The notes under the pieces were generated by a model. That model was not told the DNA's origin and searched no databases. It was given only the letters and a program-made list of their open reading frames with translations. This document shows positions 1 through 5,781 of a stretch of 5,887 nucleotides of DNA, one piece after another; position 1 is the stretch's first letter; each line of letters begins with the position of its first letter. Source of the DNA: Verrucomicrobiales bacterium. GTDB lineage: Bacteria; Verrucomicrobiota; Verrucomicrobiia; Verrucomicrobiales; V1-33. The DNA lies in the NCBI GenBank assembly GCA_023253575.1, contig JALRGB010000258.1, positions 1-5,887 of the forward strand. Reading direction: 5' to 3'. The position numbers and the translations under genes are program-made.

Positions 1-329
1 TTGATTTCTTTAATGCGGTTCATTCGCGCCAGCGAAAGCGCAATCCCCCCGCCCACCGGCACACACCCACCCACATACCCAACACCCGCCCCCCGCGCCG
101 TCACCGGAATTTTTCTGGCCTGGGCCAGCTGCAAAACCGCCGCCACATCCGCCGTAGTCTCAGCAAAAACAACCACCTCAGGCGGATGCGCCGCAAACCA
201 CTTGTCGCCGCTGTGCGCCGCAAGATCAGCCGGCGCAGACGCCACCTTGCCCTCCCCAATGAGTGCAGAGAGAGCGTTCGCCAAGGTGTCAGTAGACATC
301 CAGTCGCATAACCCGTTCCAGGGAATCAC
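1..329 (-). CDS. GlcD-like FAD-linked oxidase, N-terminal part (cut by window edge)
   Basis: This minus-strand gene starts at GTG (329-327) and leaves the window at its left edge after 109 codons. The translation matches the start of the FAD-binding PCMH-type domain of glycolate oxidase subunit GlcD and D-lactate dehydrogenase-like flavoproteins. A helix at about residues 15-25 is followed by HPPEVVVFAETTADVAAVLQ (48-67), then IPVTARGAGVGYVGG (74-88), the glycine-rich loop that in this family binds the FAD pyrophosphate, then a GGGIALSLARMNRIKEI stretch (93-109). The family oxidises 2-hydroxy acids and passes electrons to a carrier; the substrate cannot be told from this fragment. The GTG start is chosen because a perfect GGAGG lies 7 nt upstream; an in-frame ATG at 299-297 is the alternative and has no such site. 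Ala codons are mostly GCG, unlike pyrD opposite. It is divergent from pyrD. Identity to subfamily level is uncertain. Confidence 0.85.
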   Translation of the reverse strand, partial: MIPWNGLCDWMSTDTLANALSALIGEGKVASAPADLAAHSGDKWFAAHPPEVVVFAETTADVAAVLQLAQARKIPVTARGAGVGYVGGCVPVGGGIALSLARMNRIKEI

Positions 330-453
330 GCAAATACCTCCAGCCCCCACCCCCCAGAATCATCTCACCCTCGACCTCTACCCCGAAGCCAGCCCGCTTC
401 CCCGAATTGCCTCTTGCCAGCCCGCATCACGTCGATCATCAAACGACATCGCC
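330..453. promoter_or_regulatory. Divergent intergenic region between the GlcD-like gene and pyrD
   Basis: These 124 bp must carry the 5' signals of both divergent genes. Apart from the GGAGG site for the minus-strand gene I see no convincing -35/-10 pair. A TTGCCA at 414-419 has no good -10 box at 17 nt. pyrD has no recognisable Shine-Dalgarno. The plus strand is very rich in C. No hairpin or operator-like repeat was recognised. Confidence 0.4.
337..341 (-). promoter_or_regulatory. Shine-Dalgarno site GGAGG for the GlcD-like gene
   Basis: Read on the minus strand, GGAGG lies 7 nt before the GTG codon at 329. It is the only near-consensus ribosome binding site noticed in the window, and it decides the start in favour of GTG 329 over ATG 299. 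Confidence 0.7.
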
Positions 454-1482
454 ATGCGTCCCACCACTCTCGATTTCCTGTACCAACTCGCCCGGCCAGT
501 TCTCTTTCGCCTCGATGCCGAGGCCGCTCACCACGCCACGCTAGCCGCCTTGCGCTGGATGGAAAAATGCGGGCTGGCCGGACTCATGTCTCCGCCCGCC
601 CACGGCACCCCAGTCCGCCTCATGGGCCTGGATTTCCCCAACCGCGTCGGCCTCGCCGCCGGTATGGACAAAACCGGCACCTGCGTGGACGCCCTCGGCG
701 CCCTCGGCTTCGGACACGTCGAGGTGGGCACCATCACCCCGCGCCCGCAAGCCGGTAATCCCAGCCCCCGCCTGTTCCGCCTCGTGGAACGCGATGCCAT
801 CATCAACCGCATGGGATTCAACAACCCAGGCCTCGAAGCCGCCCTCGCCAATATCGCCAAAAGAAAATGGCCCGGCATCGTCGGCTTTAACATCGGCAAA
901 AATGCCGATACCCCCAACGATCGCGCCGCCGATGATTACCTCGCCGGACTGCGCGGAGCCGCCGGTCGCGCCGATTACGTCGCCGTCAACATTTCCTCCC
1001 CCAATACCAAAGGCCTGCGCGATCTACAGGAAGAAACCGCCCTCCGACACCTCCTCCGCTCCCTCAAAGAAGAACAAGATCGCCTCGCCCAACACCACGG
1101 CGCCTCCACCCCGCTCGCCCTCAAAATCTCCCCAGACCTCTCGCCAGATCACACCAAAGCCCTCGCCGCCCTGTTCCTCTCGGAAAAAATCGACGCCGTC
1201 ATCGCCACCAATACCACCCTCTCGCGACACGGCGTGGCCGATCTCGACTCGTCCCGCGAAACCGGCGGCCTGAGCGGCGCCCCCGTCCGAGAGAAATCCA
1301 CCGCCCTCATCACTCTGCTCAAATCAGAGGTCGGAACCGCCCTGCCCATCATCGGCGTCGGAGGCATCCTCTGCGCCGCCGACGCCCAAGAAAAACTCGA
1401 GGCCGGCGCCAGCCTGGTCCAACTCTACACCGGATTAATCTACCGCGGCCCCGCCCTCGTCGCCGAACTCGCCGCCCTGTAA
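454..1482 (+). CDS. pyrD: Dihydroorotate dehydrogenase (quinone), class 2
   Basis: PyrD oxidises dihydroorotate to orotate in de novo UMP synthesis, using FMN and passing electrons to membrane quinone. The 342-residue product is close to the E. coli enzyme (336). Residues 1-35 form the amphipathic N-terminal extension typical of class 2, which attaches the enzyme to the inner membrane and forms the quinone site; this favours the ATG at 454 over the open frame that continues upstream to the window edge. Visible motifs are GLAAGMDKTG (66-75), the VGTITPRPQAGNPSPRLFRL stretch (91-110), NRMGFNN (118-124), GFNIGKN (144-150), NISSPNTKGLR (179-189) with Ser182 at the position of the class 2 catalytic base, LALKISPDL (221-229), ATNTT (251-255), GGLSGAPV (271-278), and the FMN-phosphate-binding GVGGI (301-305) and YTG (325-327). 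No motif is missing. All 13 Lys codons are AAA and Ala is almost always GCC. No Shine-Dalgarno precedes the start. It seems to be monocistronic, with a 210-nt gap to the next gene. Confidence 0.97.
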   Translation: MRPTTLDFLYQLARPVLFRLDAEAAHHATLAALRWMEKCGLAGLMSPPAHGTPVRLMGLDFPNRVGLAAGMDKTGTCVDALGALGFGHVEVGTITPRPQAGNPSPRLFRLVERDAIINRMGFNNPGLEAALANIAKRKWPGIVGFNIGKNADTPNDRAADDYLAGLRGAAGRADYVAVNISSPNTKGLRDLQEETALRHLLRSLKEEQDRLAQHHGASTPLALKISPDLSPDHTKALAALFLSEKIDAVIATNTTLSRHGVADLDSSRETGGLSGAPVREKSTALITLLKSEVGTALPIIGVGGILCAADAQEKLEAGASLVQLYTGLIYRGPALVAELAAL

Positions 1483-1611
1483 AACCAGATCACCCGTCAG
1501 TCCACGTCAGCCCCCTCCATGGCGAGCAGCCCGCACCACGCCCCACAATTCGTTTAGGAAAATCCATCGGCCACACCTCAGTCGCCCCCACCGGAAACAA
1601 GGGCACCTCAG

Positions 1612-1625
1612 GGTTACCCCTAACC
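1612..1625. repeat. Small inverted repeat GGTTA-CCCC-TAACC
   Basis: Perfect 5-bp arms (1612-1616 and 1621-1625) surround a 4-nt spacer, 67 nt upstream of the sigma factor start. It could be an operator or part of a promoter for the sigma gene. Five-bp arms are expected by chance fairly often, so function is a guess. Confidence 0.25.
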
Positions 1626-1655
1626 GCGCTGATGGATGACTCGACTCCACCCGCC

Positions 1656-1684
1656 TTGCTCCGAAGGCGTCGCGTTGTTATAAG
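1656..1684 (+). promoter_or_regulatory. Possible sigma-70-type promoter of the ECF sigma gene
   Basis: TTGCTC (1656-1661; 3 of 6 to TTGACA) and TATAAG (1679-1684; 5 of 6 to TATAAT) are separated by exactly 17 nt. Transcription would begin at about 1690-1693, on or just before the ATG at 1693, giving a leaderless or nearly leaderless mRNA. The AGGGA at 1686-1690 is only 2 nt from the ATG, too near to act as a normal Shine-Dalgarno, which agrees with that idea. No obvious ECF-type GGAAC/GTC pair was found for autoregulation. Confidence 0.3.
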
Positions 1685-1692
1685 TAGGGATT

Positions 1693-2343
1693 ATGAATAC
1701 GGAGACCATCACCGCTTCCCCGTCGGACACCGCCGAGGCTCCGGTCCGCCCAGATCAAACGCAGGAGCGCCTCCTGCTGCGCCGCATCGCCAATGGCGAT
1801 CGCGTGGGTTTCGAGGAACTGCACACTCGCTTCGCCGGGCTCGTCTACGCGACAATTTATCACGTCCTTCGCGACCACCAAGACACCGAGGACATTTCTC
1901 AGGAGGTTTTCTTGAGCATCTGGAAAAAAGCCAAACTGTACCATGAAAGCAAAGGTGAACCCATGACCTGGGTCGCCTCGCTGGCTCGCAACCGCGCCAT
2001 CGACCGCATCCGCGCTAAGGAACGCCGTTCCCGCCTCCGCGACGCTGTCCAAGCGGAACCAGACACCGTCGCTCCCAAGGCCATTCCAGATGCCAGTCAC
2101 ATGACCAGCACGCTGGAACGAGGCGGCATTATCCGCAGCGCTGTCATGCAACTCACTCCTGAGCAACGACAAGTCATAGAAATGGCCTACTTTGCCGGTC
2201 TCAGCCAGTCGCAGATCGCCGAGAAAATCGATGCCCCCCTCGGCACCGTCAAAGCCCGCATGCGCCGCGGCTTGGGCAAACTTCGCGGCTTGGTAGAACC
2301 TAAATTGTCGAAAGTCCAGCCCGCTCGGGGGCTCTCCCCATGA
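1693..2343 (+). CDS. ECF-type RNA polymerase sigma factor (sigma-70 family)
   Basis: The 216-residue protein has the two-domain ECF layout. Sigma region 2 covers about residues 25-112: a LLLRRIANGDRVGFEELH start (27-44), then the DTEDISQEVFLSIWKKA helix (64-80), which contacts the core enzyme and the -10 element, and MTWVASLARNRAIDRIRAKE (91-110). A linker of about 35 residues follows. Region 4 (about 150-201) contains LTPEQRQVIEMAYFAGLSQS (154-173) and a helix-turn-helix with SQIAEKIDAPLGTVKARMRR (173-192), which reads the -35 element. The family redirects RNA polymerase to a small regulon, often in response to an envelope signal; target promoters are not visible here. Region 2 and the helix-turn-helix resemble the RpoE/SigK-like type, but I do not assign a subgroup. 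Its stop codon overlaps an ATG (ATGA at 2340-2343) in the frame of the next gene, which suggests co-transcription. No anti-sigma gene is adjacent. Confidence 0.95.
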   Translation: MNTETITASPSDTAEAPVRPDQTQERLLLRRIANGDRVGFEELHTRFAGLVYATIYHVLRDHQDTEDISQEVFLSIWKKAKLYHESKGEPMTWVASLARNRAIDRIRAKERRSRLRDAVQAEPDTVAPKAIPDASHMTSTLERGGIIRSAVMQLTPEQRQVIEMAYFAGLSQSQIAEKIDAPLGTVKARMRRGLGKLRGLVEPKLSKVQPARGLSP

Positions 2344-2429
2344 GGGTTGACCCGTACCCCGGCCCTCCCTCCATTAAGTCAGATCAATTTTTACTTCCCT
2401 CCCCGGACCGGCTCAGGATGATGTCATCC

Positions 2430-3383
2430 ATGCGTTTTCGATTTCGCTCCAGTTCCGTTCCGATCTTTACGGTCCTCATGGCCCTCGGTTCGATGGCCGC
2501 CGCCTTCATCGTGCTCGGGAAACCGACTGTTTCCAAGGATGCCACTCCGCCAGAACCTGCCGCCCGCCCCGGACGCGGGCTCGTCTGGAAAATAGAGGGC
2601 CCTCACACCAGCGTCTATCTCGCAGGAAGCTTTCACCTCCTGCGTCAAGAGGACCTTCCCCATCCAGAGACTCTGGAGACCGCCTACATGGCATCCAAAC
2701 AAGTCTGGTTTGAAGTTCCTCCCGGCGAAATGCAAAAACCCGCCGCCGCCGCCACCGTCATGGCGCTCGGCATGCTGCCGGCCGACCAGTCGCTGGCCTC
2801 TACCATTCCTCCCGCAACTCACGCCAAGGTCACCGCCTGGACCAATGACAATCCCGCGCTGGCCCCAGTGCTCGATCGTATGCGCCCATGGATGGTCGCG
2901 CTGACCATCATGCTCACCGAATACCAGAAAATGGGCGCCGGCCCAGAACATGGCATCGAACAAACATTCCAAGCCAGAGCCCTCAAAGACGGAAAAACCA
3001 CCGGAGGATTCGAATCCGTAGAGCAACAACTCAGCTTCTTCGGCGAACTCACCGAGGACAAACAAAATGACCTGCTCGATAAAACATTCGAAGACCTCGC
3101 CACCTCGCGCGATCTCATCACCGAAATGATCCGTAACTGGAAGGAAGGCAGGGAAACCGAACTGGCCGCCCAAATGAACCGCAGCTTCGCGGGTCACGAA
3201 GACCTCAAAAAACGTCTGCTCGATGACCGTAATGCCGCCTGGATCGCCCCCATCGAAAAACTGCTCACCGGCGAAACCCCGACCCTCGTCATCGTCGGCG
3301 CCGGCCACCTTGCCGGCCCCGGGAGCGTGGTCGAGCTCTTAGAGCAAAAAGGCTGGAAATTAACCCGTCTCGGAGAACCCTAA
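2430..3383 (+). CDS. TraB/GumN family protein, membrane-anchored
   Basis: From ATG 2430 the protein has 317 residues. A basic start (MRFRFR) is followed by a hydrophobic segment at about 10-30, a signal anchor or signal peptide, then a Pro/Ala-rich linker to residue 49. The TraB/GumN domain follows: LVWKIEG (51-57), [14 protein letters not shown] (62-75) with the family GS-[IF]-H signature at 66-69, GIEQ (175-178), an ESVEQQ box (195-200), DDRN (275-278), and the C-terminal [11 protein letters not shown] (286-296) ending in [12 protein letters not shown] (300-311). The His residues and the GxGH motif resemble the metal-dependent TIKI/EraA-like protease fold, but the biochemical role of most bacterial members is not established. 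The domain should lie outside the cytoplasmic membrane. Start choice: 2430 has an AGGATG 9 nt upstream and puts the anchor at the N-terminus; ATGs at 2418 and 2421 are possible, and ATG 2340 overlaps the sigma factor stop and would add 30 residues. It is probably co-transcribed with the sigma gene. Confidence 0.9.
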   Translation: MRFRFRSSSVPIFTVLMALGSMAAAFIVLGKPTVSKDATPPEPAARPGRGLVWKIEGPHTSVYLAGSFHLLRQEDLPHPETLETAYMASKQVWFEVPPGEMQKPAAAATVMALGMLPADQSLASTIPPATHAKVTAWTNDNPALAPVLDRMRPWMVALTIMLTEYQKMGAGPEHGIEQTFQARALKDGKTTGGFESVEQQLSFFGELTEDKQNDLLDKTFEDLATSRDLITEMIRNWKEGRETELAAQMNRSFAGHEDLKKRLLDDRNAAWIAPIEKLLTGETPTLVIVGAGHLAGPGSVVELLEQKGWKLTRLGEP

Positions 3384-3444
3384 CCGCCCCCCCTCCCGCC
3401 GCATTCACCCTTGCCAATCAGCCGCTCCGCAGCCATCTGATCTC

Positions 3445-3765
3445 ATGTCTGGAGTGGCCACTGAACTGAAATTCGACGAACGCGGACTGATGCCCGCCGT
3501 CGTCCAAAACGCCTCTACCCTCGAGGTACTCATGGTAGCATGGATGAATGCCGAGTCGCTCGCCCAAACTCAGAAACTCGGCGAAACCGTCTTCTGGAGC
3601 CGTAGCCGCTCGAAATTCTGGCACAAAGGCGAAGAGTCCGGCAATGTGCAGAAAGTGCGGGAAATCCGCTTCGACTGCGACGCCGATGTCCTGCTCATCC
3701 TCGTCGATCCCGCTGGCCCCGCCTGCCATACCGGCGAACGCACGTGCTTCTTTCGCACGCTCTAA
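3445..3765 (+). CDS. hisI: Phosphoribosyl-AMP cyclohydrolase (histidine biosynthesis)
   Basis: HisI opens the adenine ring of phosphoribosyl-AMP to give the ProFAR precursor, the third step of histidine synthesis, in the cytoplasm. The 106-residue protein is a complete single-domain HisI without the HisE pyrophosphohydrolase domain found fused to it in enterobacteria, so HisE must be encoded elsewhere. Visible motifs are EVLMVAWMN (27-35), [19 protein letters not shown] (49-67), the DCDAD metal site (77-81) and [12 protein letters not shown] (91-102). Cys78, Cys94 and Cys101 have the spacing of the family zinc ligands and the Asp residues of DCDAD suit the second metal. Start ATG 3445 gives the usual length; no clear Shine-Dalgarno precedes it. 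It lies 61 nt after the TraB-family gene with no terminator visible between them, so read-through is possible. No other his gene is in the window. Confidence 0.96.
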   Translation: MSGVATELKFDERGLMPAVVQNASTLEVLMVAWMNAESLAQTQKLGETVFWSRSRSKFWHKGEESGNVQKVREIRFDCDADVLLILVDPAGPACHTGERTCFFRTL

Positions 3766-3778
3766 CGGCCCGCGGAGC

Positions 3779-4204
3779 ATGAAATACATCACTCCGCTCG
3801 TTTTCTTTCTCACAGCCTCCTTCGCCTTTGCAGGCATCGCTGGATTCTTGACCAAGGAGAAGGTGGACTGGAAGTTCGTTCAGTCCGTCGGCGGCCTGAG
3901 AGTCTCGCTAAAGGACTCTCATCTTGTCGTTGAATGCGACGTCTCCGGAACAAAGCAGGTCACTGTAAAGCCGACCATGGTCAATTCAGCCATGGGCGTT
4001 CGCGAGCTCAAACACAAGAGAGACGGTAACACCATCTATCTGACTGTGGTGACGAGTGTCCTCGAAAAGGGAATCACCACGTCGCCCCAGCCCGTGGACC
4101 TTTCTGCTTACGCCGCCGGAGAGTATTCTGTGCAGTATCTCGATCCGAATGGCACCAAACACAGCATCGGGAAAATCACGGTCAAGCCGAGTGGAACGAG
4201 ATAG
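3779..4204 (+). CDS. Small secreted protein of unknown function
   Basis: I do not recognise this 141-residue protein. It begins with a good signal peptide, MKYITPLVFFLTASFAFA (1-18), with AFA before a likely cleavage site, so it should be exported. The mature part (about 120 residues) alternates hydrophobic and polar residues in a way that suggests beta strands, for example LRVSLKDSHLVVECDV (40-55), TKQVTVKPTMV (58-68) and NTIYLTVVTSVL (84-95). It ends with a segment typical of a beta-sandwich edge: GEYSVQYLDPNGTKHSIGKI (113-132). One Cys (53) remains in the mature chain. The start lies 13 nt after the hisI stop, with a GGAG only 1 nt from the ATG, so translation may depend on coupling to hisI. 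Codon use differs from the genes to the left: 9 of 13 Lys codons are AAG, against 0 of 13 in pyrD. The reading frame stays open upstream inside hisI, but the signal peptide fixes the start. Confidence 0.75.
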   Translation: MKYITPLVFFLTASFAFAGIAGFLTKEKVDWKFVQSVGGLRVSLKDSHLVVECDVSGTKQVTVKPTMVNSAMGVRELKHKRDGNTIYLTVVTSVLEKGITTSPQPVDLSAYAAGEYSVQYLDPNGTKHSIGKITVKPSGTR

Positions 4205-4361
4205 TCTCTGCCGAAGGAGCGGTTGTTCTCCGCGCATCGGTCGGGTTGAAGACTCAGGAATTGGCACAGGCAGAAGACTTGGCAATCGCAGTTTGCTTCC
4301 TACGCTACAAAATCAGATCCCCCTCACCCGCAGAGCGGCCACTAAATTTCACCTCACTAAG
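4205..4361. promoter_or_regulatory. Intergenic region before the HAF-repeat gene
   Basis: This 157-bp gap is less C-biased than the left part of the window. It holds two TTGGCA hexamers (about 4260-4285, in a short direct repeat) and an AT-rich TACAAAAT at about 4306-4313, but no pair with a 16-18 nt spacing that I would call a promoter. A GCGG/CCGC hairpin with a 7-nt loop lies just after the preceding stop and lacks a T-tract, so I do not call it a terminator. There is no Shine-Dalgarno before ATG 4362. Confidence 0.3.
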
Positions 4362-5582
4362 ATGCAACTGTCTCTTAATAAATTCCCATCGGTTCTAGCC
4401 AGCCTTGGCGCCGTGCTATTGGCTGGTGCGGCCGCCGCCTCGCCAGTCTACTCCATCACCGAAATCACGCCGCCCGGGCCTTGGTTCACCGGTGTTGCCA
4501 TCAATGACTCTGGCCAAGTGGTAGGCAACGGACCTGTGGAACCCAATGGACCGACCCATGCGCTGCTCTACAGCCGTGGCAAAGTGACCGACCTCGGAAT
4601 GCTGCCAGGCGCCAATGTCAGCATGGTGACGGGCATCAACCGCAAAGGACAGGTTGTGGGTTATTCCGGGGTCGAGGAAACACCCAATTCCGGCTCCTAC
4701 AGCATGCTTCGCGCCTTTCTTTACACAAATGGCTCGATGCAAGACTTGGGAACCTTGGGCGGCACGTATGCCTATGCAGAAGCCATCAACGATGACGGTG
4801 TGGTCGTTGGTTCGGCCTATACAGCATCCGATGATTGCGCGCAGGCATTTGTCTACCGTAATGGGGTGATGTCACCCGTCGGAACCTGCCAGACCACCCT
4901 CAGAGCATTCCTGCTGAATAAGCGCGGCAACATAACTGGAATTACGCCCCGGGATAGCAACGGTAGATTCCATACTTTCTTCTCGAAAAACGGTTCTTCG
5001 GTCATCGATATCGGCTGCCTCGACGGCGTGCCCAATTCCGAAAATTGTTACACCGAGCCCGCGGCCATCAGCGACAACGGCCACATCACGGGTTTTAGCC
5101 GAAATAGCACCGGTGGGAATCGTCCCTACCTTTATCAAAAAGGCGTAATGAGAGATCTAGGCAGCCTGGGGGGCAACGATGGTAGCGGCCTCGCTGTCAA
5201 TGCTTCCGGTACCGTCACCGGCTACTCCACAATAGCGAACGGATATGATCACGCTTTCGTCTACAAAAAAGGCGTGATGCGAGATCTCGACCCGACTGGC
5301 ATCGCAGATATTTCATTTGGTACCAACATCAATAATGAGGGCGATATCTTCGGGTTTGGCTTGACCTTTGAGCCGTTCGAGTTCTTTGCTTTCATCTACA
5401 CGGAAGGCCGCATGCGAAAACTTGGCGAATTGATATCGCAACGCAGCCCGCTCAAGGGCGTCGTGCAACTTTCTTACGTCAACAAGATAACCGAAAATGG
5501 CTATATCCTGGCGACAGGTACTAATACCCTCACCGGACTGGAGACCTCTTACATCCTGAAAGCCAAAGATGACCAAGATTGA
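4362..5582 (+). CDS. HAF-repeat extracellular protein
   Basis: The 406-residue protein begins with a signal peptide (Lys7, hydrophobic 10-22, AAAAS at 23-27), so it is exported. The rest is a tandem series of HAF-type units: an [AI]-N-x-x-G-x-[VI]-x-G strand followed 15-25 residues later by H/R-A-F-[LV]-Y-x-x-G-x-M-x-D-L-G. The G-turn halves are at 46-55, 92-100, 141-150, 185-193, 235-244, 279-287, 323-331 and 376-386. The HAF-like halves are at 66-79, 117-134, 161-170, 204-211, 255-271, 297-309 and 342-357. That makes about seven units plus a last half unit, and a beta-propeller-like fold is plausible by inference. The family has no established function. No PEP-CTERM, LPXTG or type IX sorting signal is seen at the C-terminus. 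Cys159, Cys175, Cys219 and Cys229 could form disulfides. ATG 4362 is chosen for the signal peptide; the frame is open upstream to 4056, across the preceding gene. It is the last intact gene before the transposase remnant. Confidence 0.88.
   Translation: MQLSLNKFPSVLASLGAVLLAGAAAASPVYSITEITPPGPWFTGVAINDSGQVVGNGPVEPNGPTHALLYSRGKVTDLGMLPGANVSMVTGINRKGQVVGYSGVEETPNSGSYSMLRAFLYTNGSMQDLGTLGGTYAYAEAINDDGVVVGSAYTASDDCAQAFVYRNGVMSPVGTCQTTLRAFLLNKRGNITGITPRDSNGRFHTFFSKNGSSVIDIGCLDGVPNSENCYTEPAAISDNGHITGFSRNSTGGNRPYLYQKGVMRDLGSLGGNDGSGLAVNASGTVTGYSTIANGYDHAFVYKKGVMRDLDPTGIADISFGTNINNEGDIFGFGLTFEPFEFFAFIYTEGRMRKLGELISQRSPLKGVVQLSYVNKITENGYILATGTNTLTGLETSYILKAKDDQD
5137..5287 (+). repeat. Near-identical 22-nt direct repeat inside the HAF gene
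   Basis: Copies at 5137-5158 and 5266-5287 differ at 2 of 22 positions and are 129 bp (43 codons) apart, exactly one protein repeat. Both encode the KGVMRDL core of a HAF unit. Other units differ far more at DNA level, so these two neighbours probably arose by the latest duplication or were evened out by recombination. Confidence 0.7.
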
Positions 5583-5591
5583 AAGCCATAA

Positions 5592-5624
5592 AGAGAGGTC
5601 GAGCTCGACACCAACTGGGCCGAA
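5592..5624 (+). pseudogene. IS66-family transposase fragment (LDNNWAE motif region)
   Basis: The frame starting at 5592 reads REVELDTNWAE, close to the conserved [VI]-E-[LI]-D-N-N-x-A-E-N-A-[MI]-R-P block in the C-terminal half of IS66-family transposases (DDE fold, last acidic residue of the catalytic set). A TAA stop lies directly upstream (5589-5591), and a TAG ends the frame at 5646-5648, so it is debris and cannot be translated as a transposase. The match is only 11 residues. It gains weight because a second IS66 piece lies 160 bp downstream in the same orientation, in another frame. Confidence 0.45.
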
Positions 5625-5781
5625 CCTAAGCGCAGCGGAGATGGATAGCCGATAGGCTGCCCGAAGGGTGAGGCGAAGCCGAGTCAAAACTCGGTGCGCC
5701 CGCTCGTGCTCGGTCGCAAGAATTGCCTACGGCCATGCAGGGTGCGCCTGCGACGAAATCGGTGTCCCCGCTCGCGCGGCC
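5625..5781. repeat. Hairpin-rich spacer interrupting the IS66 remnant
   Basis: In an intact IS66 transposase about 35 nt would join the two recognised fragments; here about 160 nt do. The extra DNA carries a series of small inverted repeats: AGCC/GGCT at 5647-5650 and 5655-5658; CCGAGT/ACTCGG at 5679-5684 and 5689-5694 around a CAAA loop; and a nested pair, TCGCA/TGCGA at 5714-5718 and 5749-5753, enclosing GCAGG/CCTGC at 5737-5741 and 5747-5751. TGCGCC also occurs twice. No protein was recognised in it. It may be a small palindromic repeat element of the REP or MITE kind; target duplications were not seen. The CCGAGT hairpin has no T-tract, so a terminator role for the HAF gene is doubtful. 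Confidence 0.35.

Noticed and set aside
1..453. N-terminal 151-codon extension of the pyrD reading frame
   Set aside because: It is low-complexity, does not match PyrD, and lies antisense to a recognisable GlcD-like gene over 1-329. PyrD homology begins at ATG 454.
528..917. Minus-strand open frame (129 codons) inside pyrD
   Set aside because: Arg/Pro/Ala-rich translation without recognisable features, opposite conserved PyrD motifs.
1678..2172. Minus-strand open frame (164 codons) opposite the sigma factor
   Set aside because: It lies fully opposite conserved sigma regions 2 to 4 and shows no motif of its own.
2424..3308. Long minus-strand open frame (294 codons) opposite the TraB-family gene
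   Set aside because: The plus strand has clear TraB/GumN motifs throughout; the minus translation is Gly/Phe/Glu-rich without family features, as expected from a shadow of a GC-rich gene.
3548..3778. Upstream extension of the small secreted protein within hisI
   Set aside because: The translation is Ala/Ser/Arg-rich shadow sequence of hisI; the signal peptide starts at ATG 3779.
4056..4361. Upstream extension of the HAF gene frame
   Set aside because: It overlaps the small secreted gene in another frame and gives Arg/Ser-rich sequence; the signal peptide at ATG 4362 fixes the true start.
5313..5687. Minus-strand open frame (124 codons) spanning the HAF gene end and the transposase debris
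   Set aside because: It covers coding HAF repeats and non-coding debris, with no motif recognised.
5679..5694. CCGAGT-CAAA-ACTCGG hairpin as a rho-independent terminator
   Set aside because: Only 6 bp of stem and no T-tract follows on either strand; it is kept only as part of the structured insert.
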